A stretch of 7,126 nt of DNA from an uncultured Anaerovibrio sp. (lineage in GTDB: Bacteria; Bacillota; Negativicutes; Selenomonadales; Selenomonadaceae). The DNA lies in assembly GCA_902785445.1 (NCBI GenBank), contig CACZYN010000097.1, positions 1 through 7,126 on the forward strand. The letters are read 5' to 3'. Below are positions 1-4,425 of this stretch, piece after piece. The first letter of the stretch is position 1. Each line of letters opens with the position of its first letter. Under the pieces are notes generated by a model that worked only from the letters and a program-made list of their open reading frames with translations, made no database searches and had not been told where the DNA came from. Both the position numbers and the translations under genes were made by a program.

Positions 1-1121
1 GCCCAGAAGCAATAAAAATGGCTCCAGTTGTATTGGAGCTTGGTAAACACCCTGATGAAATCCAGCCGGTGGTGGCAGTTACTGCCCAGCATCGGGATAT
101 GTTGGATCAGGTACTGAATTTGTTTAATATTAAGCCGGACTACGACCTGGATATCATGGCCGCTGGTCAGACTTTATTTGATATTACCTCCCGGGCCATG
201 ATGGGTCTGGACAAGGTATTGCAGAAAGAGAAGCCGGATATAGTGTTGGTGCATGGTGATACCACCACCACCTTTGCCGGGGCTTTGGCAGCTTATTATC
301 ATCAGACTGCAGTTGGTCATGTGGAGGCAGGGCTTAGAACACATAACAAGTATTCGCCGTTTCCGGAGGAAATGAACCGGAAACTTACCGGCTCCATTGC
401 GGATATGCATTTTGCACCAACCAATACATCGGAGAACAATCTTAAGGCTGAGGCCATCGATACGGAGAAAATCTTTGTTACCGGTAATACGGTTATTGAT
501 GCCCTCCATAAGACTGTTCGGGATGATTTTGTTTTTGAAAACGAAATATTGCAAAATATAGATTACAAAAATAAGCGGGTAATCCTGGTTACCACCCATC
601 GTCGGGAAAACTTGGGAGAACCTATGCGTAACGTCTATAAGGCTCTGCGCCAGCTTACTGAGGAATTTGAAGACGTGGAGATTGTGTTCCCGGTTCATAA
701 GAATCCAAAGGTGCGGGAAGTGGTTAAGGAAGAATTGGGTGGCCATGACAAGGTATATCTTATTGACCCAATGGACTATGAACCATTTGCCAATCTCATG
801 CACCGAGCCTACATGATTCTTACTGACTCCGGTGGAGTACAGGAAGAAGCTCCGGCTTTGGGCAAGCCAGTATTGGTGTTGCGGGATACCACTGAGCGTC
901 CTGAGGCGGTGGAGGCTGGTACTGTGAAGCTTATTGGTACCGATGAAAAGGTGGTATATGAGGAAGCCAAGCAGCTTCTGACGGATAAAGACGAATACAA
1001 TCGTATGGCGGAGGCCTGCAATCCTTATGGCGATGGACAGGCATCCCGTCGTATAGTGGAGGCTATTCTCCATAAGTACGTCAAGGGCCATGCTAAGCCA
1101 GACCGTTTCGTGGCGAAATAA
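1..1121 (+). CDS. wecB: UDP-N-acetylglucosamine 2-epimerase (non-hydrolysing), 5'-truncated by window edge
   Basis: This enzyme interconverts UDP-GlcNAc and UDP-ManNAc in the cytoplasm, supplying ManNAc units for cell-surface polysaccharide. The ATG at 18 is not the start. The frame is open to the window edge and reads P-E-A-I-K-M-A-P, the family's N-terminal G-T-R-P-E-A-I-K motif, and bases 1-2 (GC) fit the end of an Arg codon, so roughly ten residues are missing. Counting from that internal Met, visible family motifs are HGDTTTT (79-85), VEAGLRT (102-108), PFPEEMNR (114-121), THRREN (193-198) and TDSGGVQEE (269-277). They contain the Asp, Glu, Glu and His that correspond to the catalytic Asp95, Glu117, Glu131 and His213 of E. 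coli WecB. The C-terminus (NPYGDGQAS) is complete and ends in TAA. Two terminators follow, so it is probably transcribed separately from the atp genes. The orthologue is called mnaA in Bacillus. Wall teichoic acid versus capsule or LPS use cannot be decided here. Confidence 0.95.
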   Translation, partial: PEAIKMAPVVLELGKHPDEIQPVVAVTAQHRDMLDQVLNLFNIKPDYDLDIMAAGQTLFDITSRAMMGLDKVLQKEKPDIVLVHGDTTTTFAGALAAYYHQTAVGHVEAGLRTHNKYSPFPEEMNRKLTGSIADMHFAPTNTSENNLKAEAIDTEKIFVTGNTVIDALHKTVRDDFVFENEILQNIDYKNKRVILVTTHRRENLGEPMRNVYKALRQLTEEFEDVEIVFPVHKNPKVREVVKEELGGHDKVYLIDPMDYEPFANLMHRAYMILTDSGGVQEEAPALGKPVLVLRDTTERPEAVEAGTVKLIGTDEKVVYEEAKQLLTDKDEYNRMAEACNPYGDGQASRRIVEAILHKYVKGHAKPDRFVAK

Positions 1122-1132
1122 TATGATTTATT

Positions 1133-1168
1133 AATGACTGCTACATGTAATTGTGGCAGTTATTTTTT
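1133..1168 (+). terminator. Intrinsic terminator after the epimerase gene
   Basis: The stem pairs 1133-1144 with 1153-1164. Its core GACTGCTAC against GTGGCAGTT includes two G-T wobbles, the loop is about 8 nt, and a run of six T (1163-1168) follows. It starts 11 bases after the epimerase stop codon, which is the expected place for a rho-independent terminator. Confidence 0.8.
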
Positions 1169-1229
1169 GTATCAGCACTTAATGAATTTAAGCCGTTAGG
1201 CGAAAAATGAATTGAGTACAGGTCAAGGG

Positions 1230-1260
1230 AAATGGGCTGACCAACGCAGCCCATTTTTTT
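1230..1260 (+). terminator. Second intrinsic terminator
   Basis: A perfect 10-bp stem (AAATGGGCTG, 1230-1239, with CAGCCCATTT, 1247-1256) closes a 7-nt loop and runs into a T tract at 1254-1260. It is stronger than the first terminator 60 bases upstream. Together they should isolate the atp operon from upstream transcription. Because the 5' arm starts with A residues it could work only weakly on the opposite strand. The 61 bases between the two terminators hold no ORF or recognisable RNA. Confidence 0.85.
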
Positions 1261-1291
1261 GTGTAAATATTTTAGCCAATAATAGAGGATT

Positions 1292-1321
1292 TTGACATGT
1301 TGGTGTGGTATTTAAGATAAT
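1292..1321 (+). promoter_or_regulatory. Main promoter of the atp operon (sigma-70/SigA type)
   Basis: A perfect -35 box TTGACA (1292-1297) is separated by 18 bp from GATAAT (1316-1321), which matches five of six positions of the -10 consensus. Transcription would start near 1328. The site lies just after the two terminators and before the structured leader, so it fits as the operon promoter. This is read from sequence; the start point is predicted, not measured. Confidence 0.75.
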
Positions 1322-1323
1322 AC

Positions 1324-1379
1324 AGTTCGATGAGACCTATTCAGTAGGAGTATATTTTTCTACTAGATTTAGTCGAATT
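1324..1379 (+). ncRNA. Leader stem-loop at the predicted 5' end of the atp mRNA
   Basis: An outer stem pairs 1324-1331 with 1372-1379 (core TTCGA with TCGAA). It encloses an inner hairpin in which AGTAGGA (1343-1349) pairs with TTTCTACT (within 1357-1364). The structure begins at or a few bases before the predicted transcription start, so either the start is slightly upstream or the outer stem is partly unavailable in RNA. An alternative CCTA/TAGG pairing (1336-1339 with 1345-1348) competes with the inner hairpin. It could be a separate element, a 5' stabiliser, or the first domain of the following aptamer. Confidence 0.45.
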
Positions 1380-1382
1380 AAT

Positions 1383-1440
1383 CCAAAGCTTTACGGGGGC
1401 TTGCCTACCGCTTAAAAGGCGGGAGGCCTAGCAACCTTGG
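1383..1440 (+). ncRNA. Candidate riboswitch aptamer upstream of atpZ (possibly Na+-I/DUF1646 class)
   Basis: The fold has three stacked parts. A closing stem has CCAA (1383-1386) with TTGG (1437-1440) plus G1388-C1435. A short GCT/AGC helix joins 1399-1401 with 1430-1432. A strong terminal hairpin pairs GCCT-A-CCGC (1403-1411) with GCGG-G-AGGC (1419-1427), eight pairs around one A-G mismatch. The large internal loop is purine-rich on one side (ACGGGG) and carries GCAACC on the other, typical of a conserved ligand pocket and much more GC-rich than the surrounding leader. Its place just upstream of an ATP synthase operon is one known context of Na+-I riboswitches (formerly the DUF1646 motif). 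I cannot align it to that consensus from memory, so the class name is a hypothesis; that it is a structured RNA is better supported. Confidence 0.5.
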
Positions 1441-1511
1441 CGTGGGAAAATTTTAACCTTCAATGATTGTATGGAATAGCTGTTGGTGTTAAAACAGGTT
1501 TGAGGCAGATT

Positions 1512-1739
1512 ATGGAGAATAATTCTAAGGACAGTGGTGCAAGACAGGCCCTCAAGGCTTTTGGCGTTTTAGGGGGCGTGGGGATTTTCTTTGCAGTTGT
1601 TATTGGGATTTGTATTTTTATTGGAAGTCTCATTGATGACTGGCTGGCCTGGGAATACGCTGGCAAGCTGGTGGGGATCATTTTGGGGTTCCCCATTGCC
1701 TTTTATCTTACATATAAACAGCTAAAAGAAATAGTATAA
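1512..1739 (+). CDS. atpZ: AtpZ-like small membrane protein of the AtpZ/AtpI family
   Basis: This 75-residue protein has a short polar N-terminus and two predicted membrane helices (about 19-41 and 50-68). A conserved Gly/Asp pattern marks the end of helix 1 (G32, G38, D42, D43), as in AtpZ/AtpI-family proteins. I chose the ATG at 1512 because GAGG (1502-1505) sits six bases upstream. The frame opens earlier with a TTG at 1467, but that codon has no ribosome site and would add residues before the family-like part. In Bacillus, AtpZ acts with AtpI in divalent-cation (Mg2+/Ca2+) supply, and AtpI-type proteins help c-ring assembly; those roles are transferred by family and position. It is the first gene after the predicted leader, so any leader control would act on it first. 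Confidence 0.8.
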   Translation: MENNSKDSGARQALKAFGVLGGVGIFFAVVIGICIFIGSLIDDWLAWEYAGKLVGIILGFPIAFYLTYKQLKEIV

Positions 1740-1770
1740 AATAAGGATTTTATTGGATTATTTCCAAAAT

Positions 1771-1804
1771 AATAATGATTATTTATGATAACTTGTGCTA
1801 TACT
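1771..1804 (+). promoter_or_regulatory. Possible internal promoter with a Fur/PerR-like palindrome
   Basis: TATACT (1799-1804) preceded by TGC (1796-1798) makes a good extended -10 element. No convincing -35 box exists at the right distance. Where it should be lies the perfect palindrome AATAAT-G-ATTATT (1771-1783), which with one flanking base on each side matches 11 of 14 positions of a 7-1-7 Fur box and is similar to a PerR box. The surroundings are very AT-rich, so chance is a real possibility. If active, it would express atpI and the downstream genes independently of the leader. Confidence 0.35.
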
Positions 1805-1858
1805 AAACGATGTATAGGAGTTGGTGCTTTTATACGTTTTTGTGTTGTTTTCAACGAA

Positions 1859-1879
1859 GATGGGAAAACTATTCCCGTC
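1859..1879 (+). promoter_or_regulatory. RNA hairpin abutting the atpI ribosome site
   Basis: GATGGGAA (1859-1866) pairs with TTCCCGTC (1872-1879), eight pairs with one wobble and a 5-nt loop. The next base starts the GGAGGAG Shine-Dalgarno (1880-1886). Two weaker hairpins precede it: GTATA/TATAC (1812-1816 with 1831-1835) and GTTG/CAAC around TTTT (1844-1855). The hairpin leaves the ribosome site exposed but could stall or position ribosomes, or end an upstream RNA fragment. Confidence 0.45.
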
Positions 1880-1890
1880 GGAGGAGAAAT

Positions 1891-2268
1891 ATGCGGGATA
1901 TTTTATTGGCGGACATTGTAAAAATGCTAAAGGTGCTGGCAATTATAACAGTTATGCTTTTTATTTCATTGCTGGCCTATGATAGGCTGCCTTTGCTTGT
2001 CGGGGTGGTGGCAGGCTATCTGATGGGAGTCGCCTGGTATGGTGTGATGCTGGGCAGGCTCTGGCGTAGTGCGGAAATGACCGTTGCACAAGCCAAAAGC
2101 ACTATGGCTGCCGGCCTTATTTTACGACTGATTTTGTTGGCTACAGTATTTGGTATCGCTATCCAGATTTCGGTGGAGCAGTTTGTAGCAGTGGTTACAG
2201 GCTTTGCCATCATTTATGTGCTGGGGATGGTGGTGTTGATACAGACCAACTACAGTAAGTACCTTTGA
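1891..2268 (+). CDS. atpI: ATP synthase protein I (AtpI-like assembly factor)
   Basis: The 125-residue protein has four predicted membrane helices (about 13-30, 34-53, 73-91 and 97-117). A charged cytoplasmic loop (R56-LWRSAE) and a helix with Gly75 and Arg79 fit the ATP-synt_I family. AtpI-type proteins assist assembly of the c-ring and are non-essential in many species. The ATG at 1891 is chosen because GGAGG (1880-1884) is six bases upstream; the frame can be read back to 1810, but that part is Arg/Cys-rich, lacks family character and overlaps leader hairpins. It lies 59 bases before atpB, the usual position. Similarity is low across this family, so the assignment rests mainly on topology and place. 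Confidence 0.8.
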   Translation: MRDILLADIVKMLKVLAIITVMLFISLLAYDRLPLLVGVVAGYLMGVAWYGVMLGRLWRSAEMTVAQAKSTMAAGLILRLILLATVFGIAIQISVEQFVAVVTGFAIIYVLGMVVLIQTNYSKYL

Positions 2269-2288
2269 CGTCAATTTATTATCTCAAT

Positions 2289-2306
2289 GTATGCGGTTTC
2301 GCATAC
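2289..2306 (+). promoter_or_regulatory. Perfect hairpin between atpI and atpB
   Basis: GTATGCG (2289-2295) and CGCATAC (2300-2306) form seven perfect pairs around a GTTT tetraloop. No T tract follows, so it is not an intrinsic terminator. It stands six bases before the AAAGGGGGT ribosome site of atpB (2312-2320) and may be an mRNA processing or stabilising element. Confidence 0.5.
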
Positions 2307-2327
2307 GAAGCAAAGGGGGTATAGGTT

Positions 2328-2999
2328 ATGCACGAAATCGGTGTTCGCGAAACAGTGCAGTTTGCCGGCCTGACCTTTAATTGGGAAACTCTGGTGATGA
2401 CCTGGCTAAGTATGGCCATTGTGTTGTTTATTGCCATACTGGCCACAAGGAACCTCAAGATGGTGCCTACTGGGGCACAAAACATCGTTGAGGCTCTCAT
2501 CGTGTGGCTCAGAGAACAGGTAAATACAAATCTTGGACCAAAGGGTGAATTCCTTTGTCCTTTGATTGTTACCCTGTTTCTTTTCCTGATTGTGGCCAAC
2601 TGGCTGGGTCTGGTGCCTACAATGGCATCGCCGACAAACGACCTGAACACCACATTTGGCTTAGCCCTGCTCATTGTGTTGATTGTACATGTATTGGGAT
2701 TATACATGAAGGGAATGCACTATATTAAGCATTTCTTCCAGCCATTCCCAATATTTGTGGTTATCAATGTAATTGAGGAAGTGGCAAAACCAATTACGCT
2801 GGCCTTCCGTCTATTTGGTAACATTCTGGCAGGCGAAATACTCATTATCATCCTGCTGAAATTGGTACCTATCTGGATGCCGATTCCATCCGTAATCTGG
2901 TTGGCATTCAGTATATTTATCGGCGGAGTACAGGCCTTTATCTTCACCAGTCTCTCCATGGCTTATCTGGCCAATGCGGTTAAGGACAGTGAGGAGTAG
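2328..2999 (+). CDS. atpB: ATP synthase Fo subunit a
   Basis: Subunit a forms the two half-channels through which ions reach and leave the rotating c-ring. The 223-residue protein is mostly membrane helices. The fourth-helix motif AFRLFGNILAGE (159-170) carries the essential Arg161, equivalent to E. coli Arg210, and Glu170, equivalent to Glu219. Gln202 in the last helix (GGVQAFIF, 199-206) matches E. coli Gln252. The NWLGLVP motif (91-97) is also typical of bacterial subunit a. The N-terminus is short, as in Firmicutes, and lacks the long extension of E. coli. The ATG at 2328 has AAAGGGGGT seven bases upstream. Nothing is missing, and ion specificity cannot be read from subunit a alone. Confidence 0.97.
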   Translation: MHEIGVRETVQFAGLTFNWETLVMTWLSMAIVLFIAILATRNLKMVPTGAQNIVEALIVWLREQVNTNLGPKGEFLCPLIVTLFLFLIVANWLGLVPTMASPTNDLNTTFGLALLIVLIVHVLGLYMKGMHYIKHFFQPFPIFVVINVIEEVAKPITLAFRLFGNILAGEILIIILLKLVPIWMPIPSVIWLAFSIFIGGVQAFIFTSLSMAYLANAVKDSEE

Positions 3000-3001
3000 T
3001 G

Positions 3002-3038
3002 GCTGTGGCACGATGGATTAAATCGTGAGCTTGACAGC
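3002..3038 (+). promoter_or_regulatory. Two-tier stem-loop between atpB and atpE
   Basis: The inner stem CACGAT (3009-3014) with ATCGTG (3022-3027) is perfect with a 7-nt loop. An outer stem GCTGT (3002-3006) with ACAGC (3034-3038) encloses it across an internal loop. No T tract follows. It sits just downstream of the atpB stop and 17 bases before the atpE ribosome site, a place where processing or stabilising structures could let the c subunit be made in excess. That function is inference. Confidence 0.5.
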
Positions 3039-3055
3039 AGATTATCGTTGAATTT

Positions 3056-3062
3056 AAGGAGG
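3056..3062 (+). promoter_or_regulatory. Consensus Shine-Dalgarno of atpE
   Basis: AAGGAGG is fully complementary to the 16S rRNA anti-Shine-Dalgarno and lies eight bases before the atpE ATG. Neighbouring genes have shorter or imperfect sites (for example GGTGA before atpH and atpG). This fits the need for many c subunits per complex. Confidence 0.8.
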
Positions 3063-3070
3063 ATTATCTA

Positions 3071-3325
3071 ATGGAAAATGCAATTATGGTAGCGGCAGCT
3101 ATGATCGGTGTAGGTATTATTATGGGTTTGGCAGCAGTTGGCGCCGCTCTGGGTGACTCACTGGTAACCAGCAAGTTCATTGAGGGTCTGACTCGTCAGC
3201 CAGAGGCAAAGAATGCCCTCTTTACTAACACCCTGATTTCCGTAGGTCTGATTGAGGCAATGTGTATTATCGCAACCGTTATTGCCCTGATTATGCTGTA
3301 CGCTAACCCTCTCATGACTAAATAA
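3071..3325 (+). CDS. atpE: ATP synthase Fo subunit c
   Basis: This is the 84-residue hairpin protein that oligomerises into the ion-driven rotor ring. Helix 1 spans about 5-34, the polar loop has the family signature RQPEAK (42-47), and helix 2 (about 52-77) carries the ion-binding Glu62. The C-terminal LLYANP-type end (here MLYANP, 75-80) resembles Ilyobacter and related c subunits. Aligned to the Na+-binding Ilyobacter c subunit, Glu62 matches Glu65, but the ligand positions Ser66, Thr67 and Tyr70 are Ala63, Met64 and Ile67, and Gln32 is replaced by Asp29. So a second carboxylate faces the binding site. The helix-1 glycine motif is relaxed (A22, G24, A26, G28, S30). Start and ribosome site are unambiguous. 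Whether the ring binds H+ or Na+ is open. Confidence 0.97.
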   Translation: MENAIMVAAAMIGVGIIMGLAAVGAALGDSLVTSKFIEGLTRQPEAKNALFTNTLISVGLIEAMCIIATVIALIMLYANPLMTK

Positions 3326-3338
3326 TTTTTTTCATGAG
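3311..3338 (+). promoter_or_regulatory. Stem-loop straddling the atpE stop codon
   Basis: CTCATGA (3311-3317, last codons of atpE) pairs perfectly with TCATGAG (3332-3338). The loop of about 14 nt contains the TAA stop and a run of T residues. Because the T run is in the loop rather than after the stem, it is not a standard terminator. Together with the stem-loop at 3002-3038 it brackets the atpE message. Confidence 0.4.
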
Positions 3339-3363
3339 GTGACAAGTAGAGGAGGCAATAGAA

Positions 3364-3867
3364 TTGATAGATTTAAACGCAACATTACTTGCGCAGATGC
3401 TGAACTTCCTTCTCTTGGTTATTCTTCTTCGTGCGTTTGCTTACAAGCCAATCGTAAAAATGCTGAAAGAGCGTGAGGACAAAATTGCCAACAGCTTGAA
3501 ACAGGCAGATGACGATGCGGCTAAGGCGCAAGCTACTTTAAAGGAATATCAGGACCAGTTGGCTACGGCCCGTGTAAAGGCCCAGGATATTATGGATAAG
3601 GCAGAAAAACGCGCCAACGAGGAGCATGAGACTAGTATTCAGGCTACTAAAACGGAAATTGAGCAGATGAAACAGAATGCTCAGCAGGAAATACAGCGGG
3701 AGCGGGCTCAGGCAGTGGAAAAACTCAAGAGTGAAGTCATTGCCCTGTCGGTGGCTGCGGCCGAGAAGATTGTTTCCAAGAAGATAGATGCTGACGAGAA
3801 CGAAGTGCTTATCAAGGAATTTATAGACCAGCTCGATAAGGACAAGATTGGTGATTTGCCATGTTAA
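3364..3867 (+). CDS. atpF: ATP synthase Fo subunit b
   Basis: Subunit b is the peripheral stalk that links subunit a to the F1 head through delta. The 167-residue protein has one N-terminal membrane helix (about 6-27), then the hinge YKPIVKMLKERE (27-38) typical of the family, and a long charged heptad-like coiled coil (about 38-150) rich in Ala, Glu, Lys and Gln. It begins with TTG. The nearest in-frame upstream codon of note is a TGA at 3340-3342 with no ATG or GTG between, and AGAGGAGG (3348-3355) lies eight bases before the TTG, so the start is secure. Its last seven bases overlap atpH, suggesting coupled translation of the two stator subunits. Confidence 0.95.
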   Translation: MIDLNATLLAQMLNFLLLVILLRAFAYKPIVKMLKEREDKIANSLKQADDDAAKAQATLKEYQDQLATARVKAQDIMDKAEKRANEEHETSIQATKTEIEQMKQNAQQEIQRERAQAVEKLKSEVIALSVAAAEKIVSKKIDADENEVLIKEFIDQLDKDKIGDLPC

Positions 3868-4403
3868 ATATACAGCTTGCCCGTAAATACGGGGTCGCAA
3901 TCTTTGAGATTGCCAAAGAAGAAAATAAACTTGAGGAATATGGTAAGGAGCTGGCGAAGGTTAGCAAGGACCTTTTTTCTCATGCTGATTTGAAGGGCTT
4001 CCTGACCAACCCGCAGGTACAGCCTCAAGCAAAGAAGGATATCCTTTCTAAGCTTGTGCAGGGAGAAATTTCAGACTTGATGTTTAAGTTTTTGCTGCTT
4101 TTGGTGGACAAGCGTCGTATTGTTCTCTTAGAGGCCATTAACGAGTGCTATCAGGAACTGTCCAATAAGGAACAGGGAATTGTTGTAGCTGATGTAACCA
4201 GTGCTTTTGATTTGAAGGAAGAGCTCCAGAGAAATCTTGGCAAAAAGCTGGAAGAGGTCACTGGCAAGAAGATACAGCTTCGTCTTCACAATGATAAGAA
4301 AATCATTGGCGGCGTAGTGGTGAAGCTGGGTGACAAGCGGATAGATGGCAGTGTTACTGGCCGATTACAGGCACTCAAGGCTGAATTAATGGCAAGTAAT
4401 TGA
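3861..4403 (+). CDS. atpH: ATP synthase F1 subunit delta
   Basis: Delta sits on top of the alpha/beta head and clamps the b stalk to it. The protein is 180 residues, normal length. An N-terminal helical domain (about 1-105) starts with LARKYGVAIFEIA (6-18), a variant of the family's ARRYAxALFELA. The C-terminal domain ends with the family motif GGVVVKLGDKRIDGSVTGRL (positions 149-168). The ATG at 3861 lies inside the last codons of atpF, in another frame, with GGTGA (3850-3854) six bases upstream. Sequence conservation in this family is low, but motif and gene order make the call firm. Confidence 0.95.
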   Translation: MLNIQLARKYGVAIFEIAKEENKLEEYGKELAKVSKDLFSHADLKGFLTNPQVQPQAKKDILSKLVQGEISDLMFKFLLLLVDKRRIVLLEAINECYQELSNKEQGIVVADVTSAFDLKEELQRNLGKKLEEVTGKKIQLRLHNDKKIIGGVVVKLGDKRIDGSVTGRLQALKAELMASN

Positions 4404-4425
4404 GAAAATGGGGTGACAGCGAAGT

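Larger units (their letters stand above)
1122..1511 (+). other. 390-bp non-coding region: terminators, promoter and leader
   Basis: This is the only long gene-free stretch in the window. In order it holds two terminators, a short AT-rich spacer, the main promoter and a predicted 184-nt untranslated leader with two structured elements. After the aptamer-like fold, TTTTAAC (1451-1457) can pair perfectly with GTTAAAA (1488-1494). AACCT (1455-1459) can instead pair with AGGTT (1496-1500), directly beside the ribosome site GAGG (1502-1505). Those exclusive pairings could form an expression platform, but this is inference. No terminator-like T tract lies between aptamer and gene, so any control would be at translation initiation. 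Confidence 0.6.

Noticed and set aside
18..20. ATG as the start of the epimerase gene
   Set aside because: The frame continues upstream and encodes the conserved P-E-A-I-K-M motif, so this Met is internal and the gene is cut by the window edge.
174..1091. Long minus-strand open frame of 305 codons opposite the epimerase
   Set aside because: Its translation resembles no known family, it lies wholly antisense to a clearly real gene, and no ribosome site or promoter was evident. It is a shadow of codon bias.
1383..1440. SAM riboswitch, suggested by GCAACC
   Set aside because: The four-helix SAM-I architecture and its other conserved elements are absent, and the downstream genes have no link to methionine metabolism.
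1467..1511. TTG start adding 15 residues to AtpZ
   Set aside because: No ribosome site precedes it, and the region overlaps predicted leader pairings. The ATG at 1512 has GAGG at proper spacing.
1810..1890. ATG at 1810 as the start of AtpI
   Set aside because: The extra 27 residues are Arg/Cys-rich and unlike the family, and they cover leader hairpins. The ATG at 1891 has a GGAGG site six bases upstream.
3071..3325. Classical Ilyobacter-type Na+-binding c subunit
   Set aside because: The Gln, Ser, Thr and Tyr ligand positions are Asp, Ala, Met and Ile here. Only the possibility of a two-carboxylate variant remains.
3326..3332. T run after atpE as an intrinsic terminator
   Set aside because: No stem directly precedes it; the T run lies inside the loop of the 3311-3338 stem, and the operon clearly continues.
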